A model generated the notes under the pieces. That model made no database searches. It saw only the letters and a program-made list of their open reading frames with translations, and had not been told where the DNA came from. 45,066 nt of DNA. Origin: Pseudomonadota bacterium (GTDB lineage Bacteria > Pseudomonadota > Alphaproteobacteria > Reyranellales > Reyranellaceae). The translations under genes were made by a program, and so were the position numbers. The stretch lies in the NCBI GenBank assembly GCA_018242505.1, contig JAFEBU010000084.1, positions 1 through 45,066 of the forward strand. The letters are read 5' to 3'. This document shows positions 1 through 7,321 of this stretch, one piece after another (position 1 is the stretch's first letter; each line of letters begins with the position of its first letter).

Positions 1-799
1 CGTCGACGTTCTTCGAGGTGATGCCGTATTCCTCGGCCTCGACCATCGCGAACTGCGACCAGCGGATGACGTCGCCGAACTGGTTGTCGCCGTGACGGAA
101 AGCCGGCGCCAGCGGCTCCTTGGAGATGATCTCGGGCAGCACGACGAAGTCGTCCGGCGTCGCCGGCGGCGGCACGTTGGAGGCGCGGATCGAGTAGAGG
201 CCCGAGGCATCGGTCGTGAAGACGTCGCAGCGGCCGGAGAAGAAGGCGGCGCGGATCTGGTCGAGCTGGTTGATGACCACCGGCTTGAAGGTCATCTTGT
301 TGGTGCGGAAATAGTCGGCAAGGTTGAGCTCGGTCGTCGTGCCGGGCTGCACGCAAACCGTGGCGCCTTCCAGCTCCTTGGCGCTCTTCACGCCGAGCTT
401 CTTGTTCACCATGAAGCCCTGGCCGTCATAATAGGTGACGGCGCCGAAATCGAGGCCGAGCGCGGTGTCGCGCGTCAGCGTCCAGGTCGTGTTGCGCGAC
501 AGCAGGTCGACCTCGCCCGACTGGACGGCGGTGAAGCGCTGCTCGGCCGAGAGCGGCACGTATTTCACCTTCTCCGAATCGCCGAAGATGGTGGCCGAGA
601 TGGCGCGGCAGACGTCGACATCGATGCCGGTCCATTTGCCCTGGCTGTCGGCCGACGAGAAGCCTGCCACGCCGGTGCTGACGCCGCAGATGAGTTGGCC
701 GCGCGCCTTCACTGCGTCGAGATCCTTGCCGGCCCAGGCGGGGCCCGATGCGCCGAGCAATATGGCGAGGGCGCCAGCGACGATCGATTTCTTGAGCAT
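1..799 (-). CDS. aapJ: Amino-acid ABC transporter substrate-binding protein (AapJ/BztA type), C-terminus beyond window
   Basis: Periplasmic binding protein of a polar/general L-amino-acid ABC importer. About 266 residues are visible and the frame runs off the left edge, so roughly the last 75 residues of the usual 340 or so are missing. Residues 1-23 are a signal peptide ending in PAWA. The mature part shows the family-3 binding-protein pattern: GVSTGVAGFS, then TGIDVDVCRAI, then RFTAVQSGEVDLLSRNTTWT, then DFGAVTYYDGQGFMV. These are the features of AapJ/BztA rather than of a single-amino-acid binder. The ATG at 799 has an AAGGGA ribosome site about 8 bases upstream. The permease and ATPase genes (aapQMP) would be expected to the left, outside the window. 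The family call is firm; the ligand range is inference. Confidence 0.92.
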   Translation of the reverse strand, partial: MLKKSIVAGALAILLGASGPAWAGKDLDAVKARGQLICGVSTGVAGFSSADSQGKWTGIDVDVCRAISATIFGDSEKVKYVPLSAEQRFTAVQSGEVDLLSRNTTWTLTRDTALGLDFGAVTYYDGQGFMVNKKLGVKSAKELEGATVCVQPGTTTELNLADYFRTNKMTFKPVVINQLDQIRAAFFSGRCDVFTTDASGLYSIRASNVPPPATPDDFVVLPEIISKEPLAPAFRHGDNQFGDVIRWSQFAMVEAEEYGITSKNVD

Positions 800-872
800 G
801 TATTCGTCCCTTACGATTGTCTCTGACGCTCGGCCAGCCGGCAGCGGTGGCCGTTCACGAGCGGAGGCAGCA

Positions 873-901
873 TTCGTAGGCGATCACCCGGTGGGGCGCA
901 A
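873..901 (-). promoter_or_regulatory. Candidate promoter for the amino-acid binding protein gene
   Basis: Read on the minus strand, TTGCGC (896-901) is followed after 17 bases by TACGAA (873-878), about 75 bases before the start codon. The -10 match is only moderate. It lies in the 150-base gap between the M23 gene and aapJ, where nothing else stands out. Confidence 0.3.
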
Positions 902-950
902 TGCCGGCACGCGGTGATGGACCGGTGCCGGCGGGTGCCCTCTGCCGGGC

Positions 951-2171
951 CTAGAGGCGGCCCGGGCTCGGCGGCGGCGTGAAGGGGTTGCTGCTCCAGT
1001 TCCAGAGCGAGGCGCGCTCGGTCTGGGCCTTTTGCGCCAGCGCCGCCTCGCGCACATTCTGCTGCCATTGGCGATAGGCCACGAGGTCGTTGCCGGTCAG
1101 CATGTCGGCCTTGTTGGAGAGATAGTTCTCCGGATCGACGAACCGGCCATCCACGATTGTCGAGAAGTGCAGGTGCGGCCCGGTGGCCCGGCCGGTCGCG
1201 CCGACATAGCCGATCACGTCGCCCTTATGGACGACCGTGCCCGGTGCCATGTTCGGCGCGATGCGCGACATGTGCGCATACAGCGTCTCGAAATGCTCGG
1301 TGTGGCTGATCTTCACCGTCCGGCCGTAGTTATAGTACCAGTCGGCGTGGTTCACGACGCCGTCGGCGGCGGCATGGATCGGATCGCCGACATGGCCCTC
1401 GAAATCGATGCCGTTGTGGAAGGCATGGCTGGTGATTCGGCCGTAATAGCGGCGGGTGCCGAACGGCGAAGAGATACGGGCGTGGGGCGTCGGTTGGCTG
1501 AGCGCCGCGCCGCCCAGGCGCTTGCCGTGCTCGTCGAACCATCCTTCGGGTTGGTCCGGCGGAGCGAACCACCAGAACGAATGGCGGGCCTTGCCCTCAC
1601 CGATGCTGGCATACACGACCCGCGAGGAGCCGTCTCCGGTGCGGGCCTGCATCATCTCGACCCGGGATTTCTTGGACGGCGAGAAGCCGGCAAAGGCCCG
1701 GGTGAGGTCCTTGAAGATCGGCTGGTTGGCGCCGCCCGGCATGGAGTTGAAGGCGGCCGCGGCGTTGTCGGCCCGCACGAATGTGATGGTGCCCGGCATG
1801 ACGGCGCGGGCCGCGGCACCCGGCGGCGGCGCGGTCGGGGCGCTCAAGGTCCGCTCGGTCTCGGTACCGGCGACGCTGTGTGTGGGCGCCGCGTCGACAG
1901 GGGTGTTGGGAGAGTTCGCTTGGTAGTTGGAGAGCCACTTCCTGTTGAGCTCGTCGGCCTCGTTGTCGGTCGGGGAGGCTTGGCTCTGTGTGACTGGCTT
2001 GATGGTGGCCCGGCGTGGTGTGTGGACTTGCTTCTTGGCGGTAGCGACCTGGGCCATCGAGGTCGCCGGAACCGTGACTTGGAAGAAGGAGACCGCGAAG
2101 GCTGCGGCTACCAGAGCACGCATCGTCCTCCAACGGTCGGCGCGCTCAGCACGCGTCGTCGTGATCGCCAT
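951..2171 (-). CDS. M23 family metallopeptidase (LytM-type murein endopeptidase)
   Basis: Predicted zinc endopeptidase that cuts peptidoglycan cross-bridges in the periplasm. The product is 406 residues. Residues 18-41 form a hydrophobic export signal ending near TSMAQ, followed by a low-complexity linker (about 42-125) and a middle domain. The C-terminal M23 domain spans about 230-350. Zinc and catalytic residues of the LytM fold are visible: H252 and D256 (HNGID), H300 (YAHM) and the HLH motif at H333/H335. The ATG at 2171 has a GGGAGAGG ribosome site just upstream; an in-frame ATG at 2189 would add six residues but lacks one. A GC-rich 7-bp inverted repeat (945-965) overlaps the stop codon. 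Not obviously operonic with its neighbours. Confidence 0.93.
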   Translation of the reverse strand: MAITTTRAERADRWRTMRALVAAAFAVSFFQVTVPATSMAQVATAKKQVHTPRRATIKPVTQSQASPTDNEADELNRKWLSNYQANSPNTPVDAAPTHSVAGTETERTLSAPTAPPPGAAARAVMPGTITFVRADNAAAAFNSMPGGANQPIFKDLTRAFAGFSPSKKSRVEMMQARTGDGSSRVVYASIGEGKARHSFWWFAPPDQPEGWFDEHGKRLGGAALSQPTPHARISSPFGTRRYYGRITSHAFHNGIDFEGHVGDPIHAAADGVVNHADWYYNYGRTVKISHTEHFETLYAHMSRIAPNMAPGTVVHKGDVIGYVGATGRATGPHLHFSTIVDGRFVDPENYLSNKADMLTGNDLVAYRQWQQNVREAALAQKAQTERASLWNWSSNPFTPPPSPGRL

Positions 2172-2302
2172 TAGCCTCTCCCGCTCCATTGATCCAACAA
2201 TGACACCGAGGCTGACGGCGAATTAACCAGCTCCCCTGCTGGTGCCCCCCGCTCTGCCGCCTCGCGGAGGGATAATTGCCACGAAAAAATCGCAAGTCCA
2301 AC

Positions 2303-2322
2303 AAAAGTTGCAAAAATGCAAC
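2303..2322 (-). terminator. Candidate weak intrinsic terminator downstream of the acyl-CoA synthetase-like gene
   Basis: On the minus strand GTTGCA, four T, TGCAAC forms a perfect 6-bp stem with a 4-base loop, followed by TTTT. It lies 50 bases after the stop codon at 2372. The stem is short, so it could equally be a protein-binding palindrome in the promoter region of the M23 gene. The region 2190-2371 is unusually AT-rich for this genome. Confidence 0.35.
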
Positions 2323-2371
2323 ACCCATGCGAAACAGAAACTAAGTGACTGATATAATTATATTTTTTGTG

Positions 2372-3832
2372 TTACGTGTGTTTCTTGTCGCGAAAAAATA
2401 AGGTGGGCAGAATGTCGCTTTGGACTTTTTCGCGGAGGATCGGATAGCGCGCCAGCAGCCCGGCGGCCTCCGCCATTTCCTCGACGTCGTTGAACATCGG
2501 CACCCCGGCGCGCTCCATTTTGGCGAACCAATCGGCCTTGCCGGGCAGTGTTCCCATCATGCTGTGCATCAGCGGCATCGGGGCCCTGGCGGCAAGCTCC
2601 GCCAGCCGATCGATCACCGGTTCCGCCTCGACCATGAAAGGCACGACATGGATCATCAGCACCATGTCGTAGTCTGCAGCGGCATGGGTCATTGCCGCTT
2701 CGAGGGCCATGCCGAACCGGTCCTCGCGGGCATCGGCCAGGAGGTCGATCGGATTGGCGACCGAGGCCTCGCCCGGCAGTCGCTGGCGCAGCACCTCGGC
2801 CATCGGCATGGGCAACGGCGGGAGGGCGAGGCCTTCCAGCGCGGCGCGGTCGGCACAAATCACGCCCGGTCCGCCGGAATTGGAAAGGATGAGGGCGCGC
2901 CGTCCCAGGCCCTGCGGAAAGCGGCCGAACGCCTTTGCCGCGATCAAGAGCCGGCGCAGGCTGTCGACGCGGACGATGTCGCAGGAGGCGCAGAAGGCGT
3001 CGATCGCCGCCTCGTCATTGGCCACCGCGCCGGTATGGGCCGCCGCCGCCCGGCCGCCGATCTCGGTCCGCCCGCCAAACAGGGCGATCACCGGCTTGCG
3101 GGCCGCAACCTTGCGCGCCACGGCGCAGAAGCGCTCGCGATCCTCGATCGATTCGACATAGAGGAGGGCCGCGCCGATCTCGGGTCGTTCGCCCAGCCAG
3201 GCGAGATAGTCCTCGACACCGAGATGAACGGCATTGCCGACCGACACGACGCTGGTGAGCGGCAGGCCACGCGCATTGGCCTTGTCGATGAACTCCTCGG
3301 CCAGCGCCCCTGACTGGGAGATGAAGGCAAGCCCGTTGCGTGTTCCCGGTGCGGTGCCGGGCGGCAGATCGCGCAGGAAGGTGGCTGCAAACCGCCAGGC
3401 AGGGTCGAGATGAACGATGCCGGCGCAGTTGGGCCCGGCGATCGTCAGTCCGCGCGCTGCCGCAAGCTTCAGCAGGGCCTCGTTGCGCGCGACGCCTGCC
3501 GGTCCGGCCTCGGCGAAGCCGCCCGGCAGGATCAGGAGATTGCGGATGCCGCGGTCGGCGGCCTCGCCCACCGCCTCGACGATGGCGTCCGGCCGGATCA
3601 CGATCACCGCGAGGTCGACCGGCGGATCTATGGCCTTGATCGAGGGGACCGCTTCGTAACCGAAGATCGCGCCGCCCCTGGGATTGACGGGCACGACCCG
3701 GCCGCCATATCCGGCAAGGCGCAGCATCTGCATCACGGCGCCGCCCGACGAGGTCGGTCTTTCACCCGCGCCGACGACGGCGATGCTGCGCGGAGCGAAG
3801 AAGGGCGAGAGATCGCGAAGCGGTGCGGCCAT
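2372..3832 (-). CDS. NDP-forming acyl-CoA synthetase-like protein lacking the ATP-grasp domain
   Basis: Resembles the alpha part of ADP-forming acetyl/acyl-CoA synthetases. At 486 residues it has an N-terminal CoA-binding Rossmann domain (about 5-130, with VVGAGERPTSSGGAV and a GFAEAG turn). Two succinyl-CoA-ligase-like flavodoxin domains follow. HTGAVANDEAAIDAF corresponds to the conserved phospho-histidine segment of the family. Fused family members of about 700 residues carry a C-terminal ATP-grasp domain; none is present here or next door. The protein may need a separate beta subunit encoded elsewhere or may act as a CoA-binding or transferase-type protein. I chose the ATG at 3832; an in-frame GTG at 3850 is possible, and neither has a strong ribosome site. 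It is divergent from the pirin gene with only 38 bases between starts. Confidence 0.85.
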   Translation of the reverse strand: MAAPLRDLSPFFAPRSIAVVGAGERPTSSGGAVMQMLRLAGYGGRVVPVNPRGGAIFGYEAVPSIKAIDPPVDLAVIVIRPDAIVEAVGEAADRGIRNLLILPGGFAEAGPAGVARNEALLKLAAARGLTIAGPNCAGIVHLDPAWRFAATFLRDLPPGTAPGTRNGLAFISQSGALAEEFIDKANARGLPLTSVVSVGNAVHLGVEDYLAWLGERPEIGAALLYVESIEDRERFCAVARKVAARKPVIALFGGRTEIGGRAAAAHTGAVANDEAAIDAFCASCDIVRVDSLRRLLIAAKAFGRFPQGLGRRALILSNSGGPGVICADRAALEGLALPPLPMPMAEVLRQRLPGEASVANPIDLLADAREDRFGMALEAAMTHAAADYDMVLMIHVVPFMVEAEPVIDRLAELAARAPMPLMHSMMGTLPGKADWFAKMERAGVPMFNDVEEMAEAAGLLARYPILREKVQSDILPTLFFRDKKHT

Positions 3833-3870
3833 GGCGTGCCGTTGCAGCACAGGCGGAAGGAGAGAACAAG

Positions 3871-4752
3871 ATGGCCGACCCGATCGAGCTCTTGATCCAG
3901 GGCCGCGCCCATGAGCTGGCGCCTGGCTTCCCGGTGCGTCGTGTGCTGCCGAGCGTGAAGCGCCGCACGGTCGGGCCGTTCATCTTCCTCGATCATTTCG
4001 GCCCGCTGGTCGTACTACCGGGCGGCGACGGCATGGAGGTGCGGCCACACCCGCATATCGGCCTCGCCACGGTCACCTACCTGTTCGAGGGCGGCATCTT
4101 CCATCGCGACAGCCTGGGCTCTGCGCAAGCAATCCGCCCGGGCGATGTCAACTGGATGACGGCCGGCAGTGGCATTGCCCACAGCGAACGCACCGAGCCC
4201 GAGATGCGCCAAAGCGGCTTTCGCATGCACGGCGTCCAGACCTGGGTGGCGCTGCCCACGACGCAGGAGGAAACGGCACCGACCTTCGAGCATGTCCCGG
4301 TCTCGCGGCTGCCGACGTGGCGGGAGGGGAAGGCGGCGCTGCGCCTGATCGTCGGTTCCTATGCCGGCCGGACCGCGCCCACCACCCACTTCTCGCCGAT
4401 CTTCTATGTCGCGGTCGAAGTGCCGGCCGCGGCCGGGATCGCCGTGACGGCCGAACATGCCGAGCGTGGCGTCTATGTTGCGGCAGGCACAGTCACGATC
4501 GGAGACCGCCAGCTCGCCGTGGGCGATCTCGCCCTGCTTGCGGCCGGATCCGCCATCGACCTGGTTGCCGGGGCCAACGGCGCCAAGCTGATGCTGCTGG
4601 GCGGCGCGCCGCTCGACGGGCCGCGCCATATCTGGTGGAACTTCGTCTCCTCCTCGAAGGAGCGCATCGAGCGCGCCAAGGCGGACTGGAAGGAGGGCCG
4701 CTTCGCCAAGGTGCCCGGCGATCCCGAATTCATTCCCTTGCCGGACCGCTGA
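3871..4752 (+). CDS. Pirin family protein
   Basis: Iron-binding bicupin of the pirin family, 293 residues. Bacterial members act as quercetinase-like dioxygenases or regulators, so the exact role is open. The N-terminal cupin carries the pirin signature: HPHIG, then FHRDSLG, then QAIRPGDVNWMTAGSGIAHS, which supplies the metal-binding His/Glu set. The second cupin half (about 180-280) ends in GGAPLDGPRHIWWNFVSSS, typical of the family C-terminus. The ATG at 3871 has AAGGAG 9 bases upstream. An in-frame ATG at 3823 would overlap the divergent gene and is not preferred. It ends next to a decayed transporter fragment. Confidence 0.93.
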   Translation: MADPIELLIQGRAHELAPGFPVRRVLPSVKRRTVGPFIFLDHFGPLVVLPGGDGMEVRPHPHIGLATVTYLFEGGIFHRDSLGSAQAIRPGDVNWMTAGSGIAHSERTEPEMRQSGFRMHGVQTWVALPTTQEETAPTFEHVPVSRLPTWREGKAALRLIVGSYAGRTAPTTHFSPIFYVAVEVPAAAGIAVTAEHAERGVYVAAGTVTIGDRQLAVGDLALLAAGSAIDLVAGANGAKLMLLGGAPLDGPRHIWWNFVSSSKERIERAKADWKEGRFAKVPGDPEFIPLPDR

Positions 4753-4839
4753 CAGGCTATCGAAAAAGTCGGGAACTACGACATGACGTGCCGCAATCGA
4801 GGCGAGACCGGCACAATCAATCGAGTCGAGCGCAGCGCA

Positions 4840-4883
4840 CGAACAGCGTGGTCGTAGATCGCGCGAACAGCGTGTCGTAGATC
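4840..4883. repeat. Short imperfect tandem duplication (about 21 bp, two copies)
   Basis: Copy 1 (4840-4860) and copy 2 (4864-4883) share cgaacagcgtg then tcgtagatc and differ by one inserted g. They lie in the decayed binding-protein fragment, and the one-base difference shifts the reading frame. This looks like a slippage event rather than a functional repeat. Confidence 0.75.
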
Positions 4884-4905
4884 ATGTAGCCGTGTTGCGG
4901 ACGAT

Positions 4906-4936
4906 GTACGCGGTGGTCCAGGTACGCAGTGGTCAA
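4906..4936. repeat. Second short tandem duplication (15 bp, two copies)
   Basis: gtacgcggtggtcca (4906-4920) is repeated as gtacgcagtggtcaa (4922-4936). It encodes the extra residues between the TTAYL segment and HGY of the binding-protein fragment. Two independent micro-duplications within 100 bases support relaxed selection here. Confidence 0.7.
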
Positions 4937-5087
4937 GATGGGCTCGACGGTCTTGGGACCCGAAGGCATGACCGCGCGCAGCGTCCTGGCCGGTTTCCGG
5001 GCGAAAGCCTTGGTCGTCAGCAGCATGGTGGGGGCTGCGAGAAGCGATCGACGCTGCAAGGGGGCCTCCCTTCTTCTTCCTTTCCCT

Positions 5088-5939
5088 CTAGCGGGAGGGA
5101 GGAACCTGAATGCGTTTCAGGAAGGACTCGACCACTTCGTTGAACACCGCGGCCTGCTCGAAGTAGGGCGAGTGCCCGCAGTCGGGGATGATGTGGGCCT
5201 CTGCGCGCGGCAGCTTCGCCGCGATCGCCTTGGCAAGAAAAGCCGGGAACACGACGTCGTCGGCGCCGCCGATCAGCAGCGTCGGCACCTGGAAGTCCTT
5301 GAGATCGGCGAGGGTCCGGGTCGCGGTGCGTCGCAACCCTGCGCGCAATTTCTCCTTGTCGAGCGTCCCGGCCGTCTCGTCGATGCCGAGATAAAGAAGG
5401 TGGAGCGCCGGCCAGCGCTCGGCGGCTTTCACGCCCATTGCCGGATGGACGCCCCGGGCGCGGCCGTCGGCCATCGCCGCCTCGGCCTTCTTGAGCCAGC
5501 CGTCGTACTCCGCGCCGCCCGACGGGTCGCAGCCGCGTCGGTCGAGCGTGCCGGAGGTCGAGCTCAGCACCAGCGCCGTCACGCGCGCAGGATGAGCGAT
5601 CGCGTAGTCGAGCATCGTCCAGCCGCCCATCGACTGGCCGACAAGGCGAACCCCGTCGAGCTTCAGGTGGTCGATCAGGGCTGCGAGATCGGCCGCATAG
5701 TCGGCCGGGTCCGGACCGCCGGCGATCGCATCGGACGGCGCGAAGCCGCGATGGGCGAAGGTCACGCAGGTGTAGTGTGGGGCGAAGTGGGCGACCTGCT
5801 GCCACCAGCTCAGGTGATTGCCGCCAAGACCATGGGCGAACACCAGCGGCGGCCCGCTGCCGGTGACTTGGTAATAGAGCGTTCCGAACGGCAGCTTCAA
5901 TCGACCGACGGCGTGCGGCGGTGCGCGATAGGAGCCCAT
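5088..5939 (-). CDS. Alpha/beta hydrolase
   Basis: Alpha/beta-fold hydrolase of 283 residues. It has the oxyanion HGLGG at 36-40, nucleophile elbow GQSMGG with S103, acid residue D227 or D228 in GGADD, and catalytic H256 in CGHSP. The family includes esterases, lactonases and meta-cleavage hydrolases; the substrate cannot be told from sequence. It is cotranscribed with the 183-residue orphan gene upstream (11-base gap) and likely with the oxygenase cluster, so an ester, enol-lactone or ring-cleavage product of that pathway is a reasonable guess. The ribosome site AGGAAGG sits just before the ATG at 5939. Confidence 0.9.
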   Translation of the reverse strand: MGSYRAPPHAVGRLKLPFGTLYYQVTGSGPPLVFAHGLGGNHLSWWQQVAHFAPHYTCVTFAHRGFAPSDAIAGGPDPADYAADLAALIDHLKLDGVRLVGQSMGGWTMLDYAIAHPARVTALVLSSTSGTLDRRGCDPSGGAEYDGWLKKAEAAMADGRARGVHPAMGVKAAERWPALHLLYLGIDETAGTLDKEKLRAGLRRTATRTLADLKDFQVPTLLIGGADDVVFPAFLAKAIAAKLPRAEAHIIPDCGHSPYFEQAAVFNEVVESFLKRIQVPPSR

Positions 5940-5950
5940 GTCCTTCCTCT

Positions 5951-6502
5951 TCAGAAGAGGACCAGCCTAGAGCCCATGATCCCGAGCGGCCAGCGGCCTG
6001 ATGCAAACAGACGGAACTTGCTTTCGAAAGGCGAGTTTGCGCGATCGGCAAGCCGCGCGACGGCGAGCTGGTAGACCGCCTGCGCCGCCGCACCCGCGGC
6101 GACATGGATCGAGGCAGGGGCGGCGCGGCCCATGCGTGCGGCCGCGGTGGCTGCCTTGCCGTGTACCAGGTCGCCGGTCTCGGTGGTGAGCTCGGTGAGC
6201 GCCGTCCAGAGTGCGCGTTCGGGATAGCGCGTCTCGGCCTCGACGAGCAGTGCCTTGCGCAAGGCCTCCTCGCGGTCCCACCAGTCCGAGGAATCGGGCT
6301 GCTGGAGGAGCCGCTCCGCCTCCGGCCAGTCGTGCGCCTGCCCGATCTCGATTGGGGCGAAGCCAAGGGCATCGACATAGGTGCAGGCATCGGCCCGATC
6401 GCCCTCGGTGAGGGGCTCACCCAGGGCGGCGAACCATGACGCCGTCTTCACTTCGGCGAGCAGCAAGTCGAGCAGGGCGTGCGGAAGGGAAACAACCCTC
6501 AT
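5951..6502 (-). CDS. Hypothetical protein in the oxygenase cluster
   Basis: I do not recognise this 183-residue protein. It is mostly alpha-helical by composition, soluble, without signal peptide or membrane segment. Notable points are an acidic N-terminal half, a DWPEAERLLQQ segment, a DSSDWWDREE segment (about 70-80), and an Ala-rich helix around 125-150. The frame is well used and sits between the PaaA-like gene (103 bases upstream) and the alpha/beta hydrolase (11 bases downstream), all on one strand. Its role may be tied to that cluster. The ATG at 6502 has no clear ribosome site. The tail at about 160-183 (RLFASGRWPLGIMGSRLVLF) resembles a conserved C-terminal strand. Confidence 0.75.
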   Translation of the reverse strand: MRVVSLPHALLDLLLAEVKTASWFAALGEPLTEGDRADACTYVDALGFAPIEIGQAHDWPEAERLLQQPDSSDWWDREEALRKALLVEAETRYPERALWTALTELTTETGDLVHGKAATAAARMGRAAPASIHVAAGAAAQAVYQLAVARLADRANSPFESKFRLFASGRWPLGIMGSRLVLF

Positions 6503-6605
6503 GGCTGGAAGCGCGCGACACCAGTCGCGCCCACATGGTGTTGCAGGAGGATTGCGCCACCGGAGGGGCGCGCTCCCAGCGGCACGCCAACGTGCGCCCG
6601 CAGCG

Positions 6606-7310
6606 TCACGCCGCCTGCCGGACCTCCGGCAGGGTGAGGCCGTATTTCGTGGCGACCTCGGTCGCCCGCCTCACATAGTCCTCGCGCATCTCGTCGTTGG
6701 TGCGCTGCTTGATCTTCCATTTGCGGAAGATCTCGTTGTTCTTCGACTTCGAGCCGCCGAAGAACTTGGGCAGGTAGGGCCAGTAGTCGTTCACCGCCGC
6801 CTGCAAGGTCGCCTTGCCTTCCGGCGTCTTGATCAGCTCGGCGGCGAAATCCTCGCCGAACTGGGCGTGGAAGCGCTCCTCCGGCATGGTGGCGCGGGCG
6901 AGGTTGCGCAGCGGATGGAAGGTGCAGTGCAGCAGGTCCTCGACCTGCAGGATCTCGGCGAGGTCGGCCAGCAGCTTGATGGCGACGAACTCCTCCCAGG
7001 TCTTGAGCGGGAACTCGAAGATCGAAAGAGGCTTCTTGCCGGCGCCCGGCACCATGCGCTCCTCCGGAATGCCGATCTGCACGCCGAGCTGCTTGAAGCG
7101 CACGTGGTGGCCGTACTCCTCCATCGCCACGCGGCAGGTGAGCCACTTGGCGTAGGGCGTCGGCGCATAGGCGATGGCCGGCTCGTCGAACACCTGCGCG
7201 CCGTAAAGCTCGTTGACGGCATGGCTGATCACGAGCTTGGCGACAGCCGCGCGATATTCCTCGGGCGCATCCTTCAGCTCTTCGACGGTCTTCACGACAA
7301 GGTCGCTCAT
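6606..7310 (-). CDS. PaaA-like diiron oxygenase subunit (phenylacetic acid catabolic family)
   Basis: Ferritin-like carboxylate-bridged diiron protein, 234 residues, related to PaaA/PaaC of the phenylacetyl-CoA epoxidase. A full ligand set is visible: E34 (NELYG), E65 and H68 (EEYGH), E119 or E124 in the ILQVEDLL helix, and E145 with H148 (EERFH). That argues for a catalytic rather than a structural subunit. There is no PaaB, PaaC or PaaD nearby; instead the operon supplies a reductase with its own ferredoxin domain. The likely chemistry is O2-dependent epoxidation or hydroxylation of an acyl or aromatic CoA ester, by inference. The ATG at 7310 has GGAG 6 bases upstream; an ATG at 7322 overlapping the SDR stop codon is an alternative. 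Confidence 0.85.
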   Translation of the reverse strand: MSDLVVKTVEELKDAPEEYRAAVAKLVISHAVNELYGAQVFDEPAIAYAPTPYAKWLTCRVAMEEYGHHVRFKQLGVQIGIPEERMVPGAGKKPLSIFEFPLKTWEEFVAIKLLADLAEILQVEDLLHCTFHPLRNLARATMPEERFHAQFGEDFAAELIKTPEGKATLQAAVNDYWPYLPKFFGGSKSKNNEIFRKWKIKQRTNDEMREDYVRRATEVATKYGLTLPEVRQAA

Positions 7311-7321
7311 GGCGGGCTCCA

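Larger units (their letters stand above)
4817..5059 (-). pseudogene. Truncated N-terminal remnant of a family-5 (peptide/nickel) ABC solute-binding protein
   Basis: An 80-codon frame keeps the start of a family-5 binding protein and then stops: a short export signal (MQRRSLLAAP), RTLRAVMPSGPKT, and the conserved HGYMIYDTLFA. Intact family members run to about 500-560 residues. Two short tandem duplications sit inside and next to the frame. They insert a few residues before HGY and scramble the sequence after LFA. Translation signals are still good: a TTG start at 5059 lies 5 bases after GGGAGG, 28 bases beyond the alpha/beta hydrolase stop codon. This was probably once the last gene of that operon. 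I infer decay; the rest of the gene is not visible nearby. Confidence 0.7.

Noticed and set aside
92..826. Long plus-strand frames opposite the amino-acid binding protein gene
   Set aside because: High GC makes antisense frames long; the minus-strand frame encodes a clear AapJ-type protein and these show no motifs.
945..965. 7-bp GC stem (CCGGGCC, 7-base loop, GGCCCGG) at the end of the M23 gene
   Set aside because: It overlaps the stop codon and has no T run, so I do not call it a terminator.
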